Translations under genes and position numbers: made by a program
Assembly (NCBI GenBank): GCA_964473555.1
Contig: CAYYPL010000007.1
Location: 1-64,000, forward strand
DNA length: 64,000 nt
Origin: UBA11400 sp964473555
GTDB lineage: Bacteria; Bacteroidota; Rhodothermia; Balneolales; HLUCCA01
Direction: 5' to 3'
Notes under the pieces: generated by a model
Told to the model about the DNA's origin: nothing
Seen by the model: the letters and a program-made list of their open reading frames with translations, nothing else
Database searches by the model: none
Part shown: piece by piece, positions 7,022 through 16,316 of the stretch
Position numbering within the stretch: the first letter of the stretch is position 1
Layout: each line of letters starts with the position of its first letter

Positions 7022-9892
7022 TCAAAAATTCAAAACAATCGTTTCCGAACCTGATTTTATGGGCTGAATGGCTACTCCAACGCCAATATCAAAGGTAACA
7101 TTGTAGAAAAGACGGATTCTGGTGCGCAATCCGGCACCAATAACAGTATTAGAGCTAGAAAAACTCTGATCCGCTACCGTTTCAGAGAAAAGAGTCAGAT
7201 AATAACGTTCAAGATACGCCGGTACAAGTATACTACCCGTGTCTGGATGACCCAGTGGAATGGTATAGCGTGCTGAAATGCTTATGAAATCTTTTGGAAT
7301 GGAAATCAGGTCGTCGAATCCATCATGTACAAAAGAACGGATGCTATATCCACGGCGATTTTGCCAGACAGATTGTATCCCAATTCTAAGCGTTTGATTC
7401 TTCGTTTTTATAGGTTGGAAATAGGTGAAACCGCCTACTCTGATACCTGAGAATTCACGTATATCTGAATCTATCATGGTCAGGTCGTGATCAATCTGTG
7501 TAAAAAACTGGGACCCAGTGACGGGTGTAACAGATCTGATGTTGGATCTCAGTCTATAATTAAGCGAGTTAAATATTCTTAATCTGACAGATCCCATCCA
7601 CGGGAAAATCAGATTATTCTGCCGGAATTGATCGTCCTCGACCGAGATCTGAGAGGATTGGTACAATAATTCAGGCTGTATAAAATAACTGTTTGCCGTA
7701 CTTCTGTGGTCTATGAGATGTTGATATATAAATCCCAAACCATATTCTTTCTGGATACCGAAGAAACGAATATGATCGCGATCGGTAGGATTCCCGGGAT
7801 CATATGGAGTCTTTGATGCTCTGAGCTGAAGGATTGGAGAGAATCCGGAGTATCGATATTGAAAGTCGTAAAACAGGGTTTCATTGCCATAGAGTAAGTC
7901 AGCTTTGTAGGCATTTTGACGCAGAATATCAGAACTATGCAGACTCAGGCCAACAGCCACGTCTCCGTCTGAATTGAGCTCAGATGTCCATGGTAGCACA
8001 GTTCGGGGTTTGAGCCAGGCTGCGCCAGTACGGTAGCGGGTCGGGGTTAGATGGTGTGCTGAAATGGGAAATGGAGTAATGATTGGGAGTTGTTGTGTTG
8101 GTGTTGAAATGGGGAGCGAATTGAGGGAGGAGGTTGAGAGTGTAGCGAGGATACGATGGTTGTTTGATTGGGTAACAACGCCCAGTGTGGATCCGTCGGG
8201 TGAGATGGCCGGGGAGGTGAGATTCCAGGGGTGATTGGTACGTTGAATCAATGATTTGTTGCGGGGGTTGTATTGGTAGAGTTGCTGGATGCCCGATTGT
8301 CCGGAGGAGAACCAGAGTGTGGTGTCAGGGGCCCAGGTTGGATGAAGGAGAGTGGTATTTGGGAGGTGAATGTCGGGATGCAGGGTAAGATCCAGGGTCA
8401 TGGATTCGGAAACCGGCTGGATCCATATTCCCTGTTGGGAGTTCACGACAACAGCAAAGGCAATCTGTTTTTTGTCAGGACTAAGCGATAAATCTGTAAC
8501 GGTTATAAGATCTGTTTCTGGAGATGGGGAAAGAATTTGCCAGGGAGTAACCTCTCCGGTGGCCATATCGATGGTTACTGGAAGATGTGTGGAATGGATG
8601 GTTGCCAGGGCAAAAATAGTCGATTCGGAATGGTACAGGGGGGATCGTACCCGTTGGTTGTGTGTGATGCTTCGCTCGGAACTGGATTCCAGATCAAATT
8701 CAAAAATGTCAGTAGTGAAGCGGTCGGTGTGTGAAGGATGAGGTTGATATCGACTGTAGAGCACAGCTTTTCGGTCGCTACTGACATCAAATCGATAGTT
8801 TTCATCGATTCTGGTCTCGAAAACGAGGCTAAACTGTCCGTTTTGAGAGTTTAGTGTATAGAATCCAGGCGGAAGATTGTACCAGGATCCATAGATCAGC
8901 AGGTACTGATTATCCATCCAAACTGGAGCAAACATGAAATCACCGTCACCTTTTTGATGGGGGTAATACGTAAACGGAAGGGAGTCGCGGTCAGTATGTA
9001 ATGTGTTCAAGCGATCTTTGGCGTCAATAGTAAACTCATTGTAAAGTTTTTTCATTGATTTTCCAGTGGCTTGCCACAAATAGGGTGCATATCCGATGTA
9101 TGGAAATGTCGCAAAACGATGGAGTGATTTTCGAACCAGCGTTGAGTCATGGGTACGTATGAGCCAGTCTGAAAACGGATACCCACCGACGTAAAAGCGG
9201 TCCAATGGCCGTGAAATGGGAGATGGAGTGAGTAACTGACTCAGATTCCAGGGATTTTGTGAGCTCAGATTTGCGTAAAAAGGATTCGTAAACGGGGCAA
9301 AATTTCCGCGACCGGCTACGCCGGATTGGAGTTCTGTCTCGGCATGGACCGCTATCCCCTCTCTGAATCCAGGGGGTGTTAAACCGTGATGTGAACGAGC
9401 CAAATCGGGAGATAATAGATACAGGATGCGGGTAAAGCCGATGCCTCCCTTTGTAGAGAATTGAAGTGCATGGACAAGCTCATGCGTGAGGAGCGTTTCA
9501 AGTCGATCGGCACCGACCGGATTCAAAATGGATCCCGCTACCGGTGGAGCTTCGATTTCCATGCGAAAGTGACCGGTAGTTACATATCCATTGGCCAGAT
9601 CATTATATCCATTGATCACAACCGGGAAATTGCTCAGCTCACCTCCATAGATTGACCGCAAACGAGGATACTGCTCTTCCAGGATGATAGCAGCGCGACG
9701 CCCAACCCCTTCGAGTCCTTCGTGGAATAAGATTCGGAAATGTGCAGTGTTGATCTCACTCCACTCCATATTTGGTCGGACGCTATTATCGTATATCTGG
9801 GAATGGCCTAACATGGGAAGCAGAGTAATACAGCAGCCAATCAGGATCCTGAGAGCAGAAAATGAATATTTTTTGGGCAGAAATTCGTTCAT
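7022..9892 (-). CDS. Secreted gluzincin-like protein with beta-propeller and C-terminal beta-barrel
   Basis: 956 residues. A signal peptide (hydrophobic about 12-28, cleavage near HSQ) is followed by a peptidase-MA-like domain with THELVHALQ; H137, E138 and H141 form an HExxH zinc site. The middle third (about 310-600) has repeated TolB/PD40-type propeller strands (for example LSLSPDKKQIAF and PAISPDGSTLGV). From about 640 the sequence alternates in the manner of an outer-membrane barrel and ends in a terminal phenylalanine (IVLNF). It is probably a surface-anchored protease or an outer-membrane protein with a protease-derived domain. Ser/Thr/Pro-rich codons at 8030-8160 make the plus strand purine-rich and create spurious frames at 8273-8741. 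Divergent from the M14 gene. Confidence 0.75.
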   Translation of the reverse strand: MNEFLPKKYSFSALRILIGCCITLLPMLGHSQIYDNSVRPNMEWSEINTAHFRILFHEGLEGVGRRAAIILEEQYPRLRSIYGGELSNFPVVINGYNDLANGYVTTGHFRMEIEAPPVAGSILNPVGADRLETLLTHELVHALQFSTKGGIGFTRILYLLSPDLARSHHGLTPPGFREGIAVHAETELQSGVAGRGNFAPFTNPFYANLSSQNPWNLSQLLTPSPISRPLDRFYVGGYPFSDWLIRTHDSTLVRKSLHRFATFPYIGYAPYLWQATGKSMKKLYNEFTIDAKDRLNTLHTDRDSLPFTYYPHQKGDGDFMFAPVWMDNQYLLIYGSWYNLPPGFYTLNSQNGQFSLVFETRIDENYRFDVSSDRKAVLYSRYQPHPSHTDRFTTDIFEFDLESSSERSITHNQRVRSPLYHSESTIFALATIHSTHLPVTIDMATGEVTPWQILSPSPETDLITVTDLSLSPDKKQIAFAVVVNSQQGIWIQPVSESMTLDLTLHPDIHLPNTTLLHPTWAPDTTLWFSSGQSGIQQLYQYNPRNKSLIQRTNHPWNLTSPAISPDGSTLGVVTQSNNHRILATLSTSSLNSLPISTPTQQLPIITPFPISAHHLTPTRYRTGAAWLKPRTVLPWTSELNSDGDVAVGLSLHSSDILRQNAYKADLLYGNETLFYDFQYRYSGFSPILQLRASKTPYDPGNPTDRDHIRFFGIQKEYGLGFIYQHLIDHRSTANSYFIQPELLYQSSQISVEDDQFRQNNLIFPWMGSVRLRIFNSLNYRLRSNIRSVTPVTGSQFFTQIDHDLTMIDSDIREFSGIRVGGFTYFQPIKTKNQTLRIGIQSVWQNRRGYSIRSFVHDGFDDLISIPKDFISISARYTIPLGHPDTGSILVPAYLERYYLTLFSETVADQSFSSSNTVIGAGLRTRIRLFYNVTFDIGVGVAIQPIKSGSETIVLNF

Positions 9893-9989
9893 ATTGAACC
9901 TGTTTTACATACTTTTGTGAACTCTATGATGTATGACGCCTATAAAGTATTAAATTCCAAGCTTTACAGGTCTATTCAATTTAAACCAT

Positions 9990-9997
9990 TATTTTTG
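9990..9997 (+). promoter_or_regulatory. -7 box (TATTTTTG) for the M14 peptidase gene
   Basis: Exact TAnnTTTG match ending 12 bases before the ATG at 10010, so the leader would be only about 7 bases. It supports 10010 as the start and excludes the upstream in-frame ATG at 9917. Confidence 0.55.
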
Positions 9998-10009
9998 GAG
10001 ATTTTTGAG

Positions 10010-12640
10010 ATGAAATCAGTGATTTCGAGAGTGACTATTGCTGTATTGATGATTGGTGTGGTGTTCACATCGATCAATGCCCAGCCCATGAGTAATATTT
10101 TTGGTATGACTGAGGTTACGCTGAGGGATTATTTACCAACGGATCTAACCTATGATGCAACTATACCGACACCCAAAGACGTTCTTGGATTTGAAGTCGG
10201 TCACCGCCATGTGCGTCATGACCAATTGGTGAGTTATATGTATGCCGTGGCAGAAGCATCCGATCGGGTAACTATTCAGGAGTATGCGCGCACGTACGGA
10301 TATCGTCCGCTGTTGCTGCTGACCATTACATCCCCCAAAAACCATGCACGCATTGATGAAATCCGTGAAAATCATGTGAAATTGACCAATCCCGGTGTAT
10401 CTGGTAACATGAATATTGCAGATATGCCGCTTGTGGTATGGCAAGGATTCAGTGTCCATGGGAACGAGCCTAGTGGAGCCAATGCCAGTTTATTGACGCT
10501 GTACTATATGGCAGCGGCGCAGGGTCCGGAGATCGAACGCGTACTTGAAGAAACCGTAATGCTCTTGGATCCCTCGATTAATCCAGACGGGCTAGATCGC
10601 TTTGCTCATTGGGCGAATATGCACGTGGGTAAAAACAAAATCGCAGATCCCAATCACCGTGAGCACCTCGAAGTTTGGCCAAACGGACGAACGAATCACT
10701 ACTGGTTTGATCTTAACCGTGATTATATGCCTGTTCAGCATCCTGAAAGCCGTGGACGACTGGTCGAGTTTCATAACTGGAAGCCGAATATCTACAACGA
10801 TTTTCATGAAATGGGTACCAACTCAACGTTCTTTTTTCAACCGGGAATCCCAAGCCGGAATCATCCATTAACTCCGGCCAAAGCCTTCGAACTCCATCAC
10901 AAAATTGCGGAATTCCACGCTGATCAACTCGATGGTATGGGAAGTCTGTATTACACCAAAGAGAGTTTTGACGACTTTTACATTGGGAAAGGCTCTACTT
11001 ACCCAGACATCAACGGCTCAATCGGAATACTGTATGAGCAGGGAAGCAGTCGTGGACACATCCAGGACAGCCAGTTTGGTGTGGTAACCTTCCCATTCAC
11101 TATCAAAAACCAGTTTTCTGCTTCGGTTTCGACCATGAAAGCCGCAGTAGAGCTTCGTCAGGACCTTTTGGCGCACCAACGCGAGTTTTATCAGTCTGCG
11201 ATTCGTGAAGCGAATGCTGCTCCGATCAAAGCCTATGTTTTCGGAGATGAGTACGATCCATCCCGAAATTATCACCTGCTCGACATGCTTAAGAAACATC
11301 AAATCGAGATCTATGAGCTAGGTCGCGAATTGAAAGCCGGTGAGTATACCTTTAAGCCGGGCACATCCTATGTAGTACCTACTAATCAACCACAGTTCCG
11401 CCTGATCACGGCGTTATTCGAGACACGCACCACATTTACAGATAGTCTATTCTATGATGTGTCCACCTGGACTCTCCCTCTTGCCTTCAACCTACCTTAT
11501 GCTGAGCTACAGGGACGTGCCTGGAACAATAATCTGCTTGGAGCAGCAGTCGGAGAACCTGTCCGTCCGCAGGGAACGATTCACGGAGACAGCGACTACG
11601 CCTTTGTGTACGAATGGGATTCGTTCTATGCGCCACGCATGACCAATGCCCTTCTAAAAGCAGGGGTTAAACTCATGGTATCCTCACTTGAATTTGAGAC
11701 TGCGACCTCTCAAGGAACCAAGAAATTCACTTATGGAACCATATTGGTACCCATGGGAATTCAGTCGGTGAATTCACAAACTATCAAGGCCATGTTGCGC
11801 CAACATGCCACTGAAGATGCCATTGAAGTATATGCCCTTGGTACCGGATACAGCACTGGCGGAATTGATCTTGGTAGTGAGAATTTCAGCACACTTCGTG
11901 CACCATCGATCATGATTTTGGCAGGAGAAGGTGTCTCGGGTAATGATGTTGGCGAAATCTGGCACCTGTTTGATCAGCGTTGGGATATGGAACTTAGCAT
12001 GGTTGAGATCGACCGATTTAATGGAACATCGTTGGACAGATACAATACCATTATCATGGTCAATGGAAGTTATAGTGACATCTCTGATGGTGGTGTTGAT
12101 AAACTTCGTCGTTGGGTGTCAGCTGGAGGAACTTTGATCCTGCATCGAGGAGCGGTGTCCTGGGCACAACGCGTCGGACTCACAGGCGTTAAATATATTT
12201 CGTCTGATAAAGCTGACAACAAAGATCTCGGGATGGCCAATTATACTGAATTGTCAGCGGAGCGCGGTGCACAAGTCATAGGTGGATCCATTTTCAAGGT
12301 CAACATCGACACCCAGCATCCGCTGTTCTATGGATATCGACGTGACTGGATGCCGGTATTCAAGAACAACACCTTGATGATGGAAGCGCCAGAAAATCGT
12401 TATGCCATGCCGATGCGATTCGACAAAACGAGTCCGTTGTTGAGTGGATACAGTAACGCAGAAAACGTTGAGCGCATCAAAGGTGCGGCTGGAACCGTTG
12501 TTGGTGGCATTGGATCCGGCCGCGTCATCATGATGACCGAGAATCCGGCATTTCGTGCCTTCTGGTTCGGCACCAACAAACTACTGGCCAATAGTATCTT
12601 CTTTGGACATACGATTACTGGAGGAGCGACAACCAGATAA
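10010..12640 (+). CDS. Secreted M14-family zinc carboxypeptidase with GATase1-like domain
   Basis: 876 residues. Signal peptide 1-24 (MKSVISR core, cleavage after INA). The M14 catalytic domain shows HGNE with zinc ligands H150 and E153, NPDG and DLNRDY, the third ligand H266 in DFHEMG, and the probable general base E343 in LYEQGSS. The C-terminal part has a glutamine-amidotransferase-like (DJ-1/ThuA-type) fold: PSIMILAGEG, IIMVNGSY, LRRWVSAGGTLILH. This architecture is common in Bacteroidota and probably digests peptides outside the cell. The start at 10010 fits both signal peptide and promoter; the frame extends 31 codons further upstream without homology. Confidence 0.85.
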   Translation: MKSVISRVTIAVLMIGVVFTSINAQPMSNIFGMTEVTLRDYLPTDLTYDATIPTPKDVLGFEVGHRHVRHDQLVSYMYAVAEASDRVTIQEYARTYGYRPLLLLTITSPKNHARIDEIRENHVKLTNPGVSGNMNIADMPLVVWQGFSVHGNEPSGANASLLTLYYMAAAQGPEIERVLEETVMLLDPSINPDGLDRFAHWANMHVGKNKIADPNHREHLEVWPNGRTNHYWFDLNRDYMPVQHPESRGRLVEFHNWKPNIYNDFHEMGTNSTFFFQPGIPSRNHPLTPAKAFELHHKIAEFHADQLDGMGSLYYTKESFDDFYIGKGSTYPDINGSIGILYEQGSSRGHIQDSQFGVVTFPFTIKNQFSASVSTMKAAVELRQDLLAHQREFYQSAIREANAAPIKAYVFGDEYDPSRNYHLLDMLKKHQIEIYELGRELKAGEYTFKPGTSYVVPTNQPQFRLITALFETRTTFTDSLFYDVSTWTLPLAFNLPYAELQGRAWNNNLLGAAVGEPVRPQGTIHGDSDYAFVYEWDSFYAPRMTNALLKAGVKLMVSSLEFETATSQGTKKFTYGTILVPMGIQSVNSQTIKAMLRQHATEDAIEVYALGTGYSTGGIDLGSENFSTLRAPSIMILAGEGVSGNDVGEIWHLFDQRWDMELSMVEIDRFNGTSLDRYNTIIMVNGSYSDISDGGVDKLRRWVSAGGTLILHRGAVSWAQRVGLTGVKYISSDKADNKDLGMANYTELSAERGAQVIGGSIFKVNIDTQHPLFYGYRRDWMPVFKNNTLMMEAPENRYAMPMRFDKTSPLLSGYSNAENVERIKGAAGTVVGGIGSGRVIMMTENPAFRAFWFGTNKLLANSIFFGHTITGGATTR

Positions 12641-12668
12641 AAAAAGCGAGCGGTGCTCGTCTTTTTTT
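12640..12668 (+). terminator. Terminator of the M14 gene
   Basis: Stem GCGAGC/GCTCGT (12646-12651 with 12655-12660, one G-U pair, loop GGT), A run before and T run (12662-12668) after. It begins at the stop codon. Confidence 0.8.
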
Positions 12669-12670
12669 AT

Positions 12671-12917
12671 CGGAAAAGAGATGAGAGAAAAGAGATGAGA
12701 GTTGCGAGCGGAGAAAAAGTCGCTTACGCGAGTGGAAGAGCGCTTTCGCGTGATAAAGATGCTTTACTTGGTGCCAATAAAGCGCAAAGTACAGGGAGTG
12801 CACTAGACAGATTAAAATAGCAACCCTGTACTTTCTGACCCATCTGACCTTTGTGAGAATTATTCATGACTCTCACACATTTGCTACTCCCCATTTCCTA
12901 TTTCCCACTCCCTCTCC
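12671..12917. repeat. Mosaic repeat island between M14 and DUF971 genes
   Basis: The left arm has two tandem copies of a 14-base unit AAAAGAGATGAGAG (12674-12701), then small palindromes TCGC-ttac-GCGA (12720-12731) and GCG-cttt-CGC (12740-12749) separated by GTGGAAGA-type spacers. The right arm (12884-12917) is pyrimidine-rich, the reverse of a GGGAGTGGGAAATAGG-type purine run, so the arms point toward each other. The right arm encodes the last residues and stop codon of the DUF971 gene. Similar material occurs at 20378 and 42982. Confidence 0.55.
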
Positions 12918-13257
12918 TTGGTGTTATAAGCTCTGTGTATTCATCCCAAAGCTGTCGAAGTGCCGTAAACTGATAAAGCCCTGAGTTGTGTCCGTCGCCC
13001 CAGAAAAATTGCAAAGCGTAGGTTCCGACGGGCTTGACCTGCGTGATTTTCATCGTTCGTTTGGGAGGACGAAGCAGCTCCTGTGGATCCATTTTCTTTC
13101 CCATGAACTCGTGTCCGCCACGGCAGAAGACACAGGGACAGACGCGACGCAGGGCATCCATGTTAAAGTCCGAAACGACGTTATCGGCCCAGGTGATGGT
13201 CACGTATTGACGGTCATGATCGACTGAAATAGACTGTATTTGGGTGTTCATTGACAT
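12898..13257 (-). CDS. DUF971 (GBBH-like) family protein
   Basis: 119 residues. The DUF971 pattern is clear: ITWADNVVSDF, the LRRVCPCVFCRGG cysteine cluster, and YALQFFWGDGHNSGLYQF ending in a Leu-Trp segment. Related domains occur in gamma-butyrobetaine hydroxylases and in Fe-S or Mrp-associated proteins; the three cysteines suggest metal or Fe-S binding, but this is unproven for the stand-alone form. Starts at 13257 or 13251 are equally good; an upstream ATG at 13308 adds unmatched residues. The C-terminal RRGSGK is encoded by the repeat arm described at 12884-12917. Confidence 0.8.
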   Translation of the reverse strand: MSMNTQIQSISVDHDRQYVTITWADNVVSDFNMDALRRVCPCVFCRGGHEFMGKKMDPQELLRPPKRTMKITQVKPVGTYALQFFWGDGHNSGLYQFTALRQLWDEYTELITPRRGSGK

Positions 13258-13352
13258 TAGATGACAAGAAAAATCGTGAATAGGTCTGTAAGTAAGGGTT
13301 TTGTGCATTAAATTGCATACGAAAGAAAGATACTCACATTAACATTGAACTG

Positions 13353-14738
13353 ATGGAAAATATCCTGTTTGTCGTAATTGGGATTTTGGTAGGTGGACTC
13401 TTGGGCTGGATTGTTGCTCAGAGTCGGGCTTCGCAGCGTGAAAAAGTGCTGCAGCAAGAGGTTGAAGCGGGTCGGGCGCAGATGACAGGGTTTCAGCGTG
13501 AGATTGCGGTATGGGAGGAGAAGTCCAGGTCGTTGGGTATGCAAGTTGATGAGCTCAGGAAAGAAGTAACGAGCAAGACTTCCGAGAATATGGATCTGAT
13601 TACTGAAGTGACTTCACTTCGCGAACAACAGATTGCGCTGAAAGAGAAGCTCGAAGAACACAAAAAAGATATTGAGAACATCCAATCGACGTTCAAAGAC
13701 CAGTTCAGGGTGTTGGCAGATCAAATTCTTGAGGAGAAGTCCACCAAGTTCACCAAACAAAACGAAACCAACATCAAACAGATATTGGATCCATTGGGTG
13801 AACGACTGAATGAATTCAAGAAAAAAGTCGAAGAGACGTACAGCACGGAAATGAAAGAGCGTGTCACGTTGCAGGAGCAGATCCGTCAACTGACCGATCT
13901 CAACAAGACCATGCAGGATGAAACCAAGAATCTGACCAAAGCGCTCAAGGGAGACAGCAAGGTACAAGGCAATTGGGGTGAGATTATTTTGGAGCGTATA
14001 CTGGAGAAATCCGGGTTGCAGAGAGATCGCGAGTATCGGGTTCAGGTGTCCGGACAGAACGAAGAAGGTAAGCGGATCCAGCCCGACGTCATTATCGATC
14101 TACCTGAAGGAAAGCAACTCATCGTCGACTCGAAAGTCTCTCTGACCGCCTTCGAGCGTTACTCCAACTCGGAATCGAATGAAGAACGTGAAAAAGCCCT
14201 TCGCGAACACCTGGTCTCTGTACGGGCGCATATCAAGGGACTCTCCGAAAAGAACTATCAAAATATGTACGAGATCAACAGTCCCGACTTCGTCTTGATG
14301 TTCATTCCAATCGAGCCGGCCTTTGCCCTAACCTTGCAAGCGGATCAGCAGCTCTACAACGACGCCATGGAAAAAAACATAGTGCTGGTCAGTCCGTCCA
14401 CGTTACTTGCCACCTTGCTCACCATTGCCTCCATCTGGAAACAGGAATACCGAACCCGGAACGCGATGGACATCGCGGCCGCTGGCGGAGCCTTGTACGA
14501 TAAATTCGTAGGCTTCACAGAGGATTTACTGCAACTTGGTAACCGAATCACCCAGACTCAAGCCGAATTCGACAAGGCTATGAACAAACTTTCCACAGGC
14601 AAAGGGAACCTGGTCAATCGGGCCGAAGCCCTGCGTCAGCTCGGAGCTAAAGTGAGCAAACAGTTGAACAAAGAGTTGGTTGATGATTCAGAACTGATAT
14701 CAGGTAGAACACTTGAATATCATGAAGAAGGGAATTAA
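13353..14738 (+). CDS. rmuC: DNA recombination protein RmuC
   Basis: 461 residues. N-terminal membrane anchor (residues 3-21), then a long charged coiled coil (about 25-200, rich in Glu/Lys/Gln heptads), then the RmuC nuclease-like domain: GNWGEIILERILEKSGL, QPDVIIDLPEGK, VDSKVSLTAFERY, FIPIEPAF and VLVSPSTLLATL. RmuC limits inversions between short inverted repeats. The gene stands between divergent DUF971 and the converging ABC operon; no terminator hairpin is visible in the 43 bases to the next gene. Confidence 0.93.
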   Translation: MENILFVVIGILVGGLLGWIVAQSRASQREKVLQQEVEAGRAQMTGFQREIAVWEEKSRSLGMQVDELRKEVTSKTSENMDLITEVTSLREQQIALKEKLEEHKKDIENIQSTFKDQFRVLADQILEEKSTKFTKQNETNIKQILDPLGERLNEFKKKVEETYSTEMKERVTLQEQIRQLTDLNKTMQDETKNLTKALKGDSKVQGNWGEIILERILEKSGLQRDREYRVQVSGQNEEGKRIQPDVIIDLPEGKQLIVDSKVSLTAFERYSNSESNEEREKALREHLVSVRAHIKGLSEKNYQNMYEINSPDFVLMFIPIEPAFALTLQADQQLYNDAMEKNIVLVSPSTLLATLLTIASIWKQEYRTRNAMDIAAAGGALYDKFVGFTEDLLQLGNRITQTQAEFDKAMNKLSTGKGNLVNRAEALRQLGAKVSKQLNKELVDDSELISGRTLEYHEEGN

Positions 14739-14781
14739 AAAAGTAGGTTTTTTATGGGTAAATGCAAGGATCAGCACAGAT

Positions 14782-15579
14782 CTAGGATAATTCCTTTTTC
14801 AGATAAATAGCGATGATTAGAGTTAAATAGGGTAATAGGTAAACCAAAAGCCCAAATAGCTCAGACCAGTTTATAAATGAGCTGCTTATTGTAAAATCAA
14901 TTAACCTTGATAATTGAAAATGTAGCCCTAGAAAATTATAGATTTCGAAAGTAAACCAACTCAGTAATCCATAGGCACCACCCATGGATTTGAGTCCGGT
15001 TGATAGAATCATTGATGTTGTAGGTGCTACCACGAAAGTTAAAATCATAGTGAACAGAGCCATTTTACGAACTTGATTAACAGTAAGAATCAGGATAGAC
15101 ATCAAAATAAGGGTATAGGTATAAAGCCAGCAGCTGAGTAAGACAAACATAAACGCCGATGTTGAATGTGCTATTGCTACATAATGTGCCAGAAAAATCA
15201 AGCTTAACGGTAACGAGATTAAGAGAAGTGACACTAAAAAAGCTATAATGACTAAAGGTCTATGTTGAATACTACCAATAACAGAATGTGAGAAGTGGCC
15301 AAACAGTACAAATTCGCAGAGCTGAAAGGTAGTCATGATAACAGCCAGAGTGGCGATCATGAAGACCGAATTATAGATCGTATTAACCACCATAAAGGGA
15401 ATAGGAACACTTCCACCAAATATAAATAGCGTTGAAGAGTAGCCATATCCATCCGAAATGGATGTTCCCCATGCGAAAAACAATACCAAGGCTAATCCAC
15501 TTGTAATGATAGCAATGACCGACTTAAAGCTGAGGTAGAATCGCAGGAAATTATGTATTACTGGAATCAAACGGTTCAT
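14782..15579 (-). CDS. ABC transporter permease, ABC-2 type, of the peptide operon
   Basis: 265 residues with about six hydrophobic segments (first around 18-37; last two near the C-terminus, ending YLKKELS), the layout of an ABC-2 exporter permease. The start overlaps the ATPase stop by 4 bases, so the two subunits are translationally coupled. It is the last gene of a four-gene operon: peptide, propeller lipoprotein, ATPase, permease. Sequence alone does not tell whether the pair exports the peptide, protects the cell from it, or moves lipid. No peptidase domain or membrane-fusion partner is adjacent. Confidence 0.75.
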   Translation of the reverse strand: MNRLIPVIHNFLRFYLSFKSVIAIITSGLALVLFFAWGTSISDGYGYSSTLFIFGGSVPIPFMVVNTIYNSVFMIATLAVIMTTFQLCEFVLFGHFSHSVIGSIQHRPLVIIAFLVSLLLISLPLSLIFLAHYVAIAHSTSAFMFVLLSCWLYTYTLILMSILILTVNQVRKMALFTMILTFVVAPTTSMILSTGLKSMGGAYGLLSWFTFEIYNFLGLHFQLSRLIDFTISSSFINWSELFGLLVYLLPYLTLIIAIYLKKELS

Positions 15580-16310
15580 TGGTATATCCTCCTGTATATA
15601 TCGGAAATAGTTGGATTTTCACCAAAATCGGTGGTACCTAATTCAGGTAAGAGGTGAGAAAAATGAAATTTCCTTTGGAATCCAGAATGTTCATTTTGTG
15701 TATCTAAACTGATTACCAGATTACCATGCTGCAAAAAATGTGCGCTACTGCAAAGAGAGTCGAGTTCGTGCAAAATATGGGTTGACAGGATCACAGATTT
15801 ATCCGTTTCGATATAGTGTTTAAGAAATATTGAAAGTTTATCTCTATCTATAGTATCTATTCCTTCAAATGGTTCGTCCAGAATCACCAGACCTGGATCT
15901 CCTGTAAAAGCCAGAAGTAAACCAATTTTTTTTTGCATCCCTTTTGAATACGTTTTGATCTTCTTTGTAATAAACTCTTGCATTCCAAATAGTTTGATCA
16001 AATCATCCACGTTTTTAGATCGCTTTACTCCGATCAATGTTTCGAGTTTATGTAACATATCTTCTCCCTTGTAGCCATTCGGCAAAGCACTTAACTCGGT
16101 TAAATAACCAATCGTTTGATCTGGTTGATCAAACGAGACACGACCTGAAGTAGCTTTGGAAAGTCCAAGAATGATTTTGATGAGCGAACTTTTTCCTGAT
16201 CCATTTGGACCAACGAGACAAATAATTTTCCCTTTTTCAATTTGCATGTTGATCTGATTCAGTGCCCGCACGTGTCCGTAAGTCTTTGAAACCTGTTCAA
16301 TGTTAACCAT
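15576..16310 (-). CDS. ABC transporter ATP-binding protein of the peptide operon
   Basis: 244 residues. Walker A GPNGSGKSS (34-42), signature YSKGM (121-125), Walker B LVILDEP (141-147) and H-loop H178 are all present, so it should hydrolyse ATP. The signature replaces the usual LSGGQ with YSKGMQKK, as in ABC-2-type exporters of the CcmA/NatA/drug-efflux class. It lies 6 bases after the propeller lipoprotein gene and overlaps the permease gene. Confidence 0.88.
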   Translation of the reverse strand: MVNIEQVSKTYGHVRALNQINMQIEKGKIICLVGPNGSGKSSLIKIILGLSKATSGRVSFDQPDQTIGYLTELSALPNGYKGEDMLHKLETLIGVKRSKNVDDLIKLFGMQEFITKKIKTYSKGMQKKIGLLLAFTGDPGLVILDEPFEGIDTIDRDKLSIFLKHYIETDKSVILSTHILHELDSLCSSAHFLQHGNLVISLDTQNEHSGFQRKFHFSHLLPELGTTDFGENPTISDIYRRIYQ

Positions 16311-16316
16311 AGAATT

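Noticed and set aside
8273..8741. Overlapping plus-strand frames of 65-123 codons
   Set aside because: They lie inside the 956-residue propeller protein and arise from its Ser/Thr/Pro-rich codons, which deplete stops on the opposite strand.
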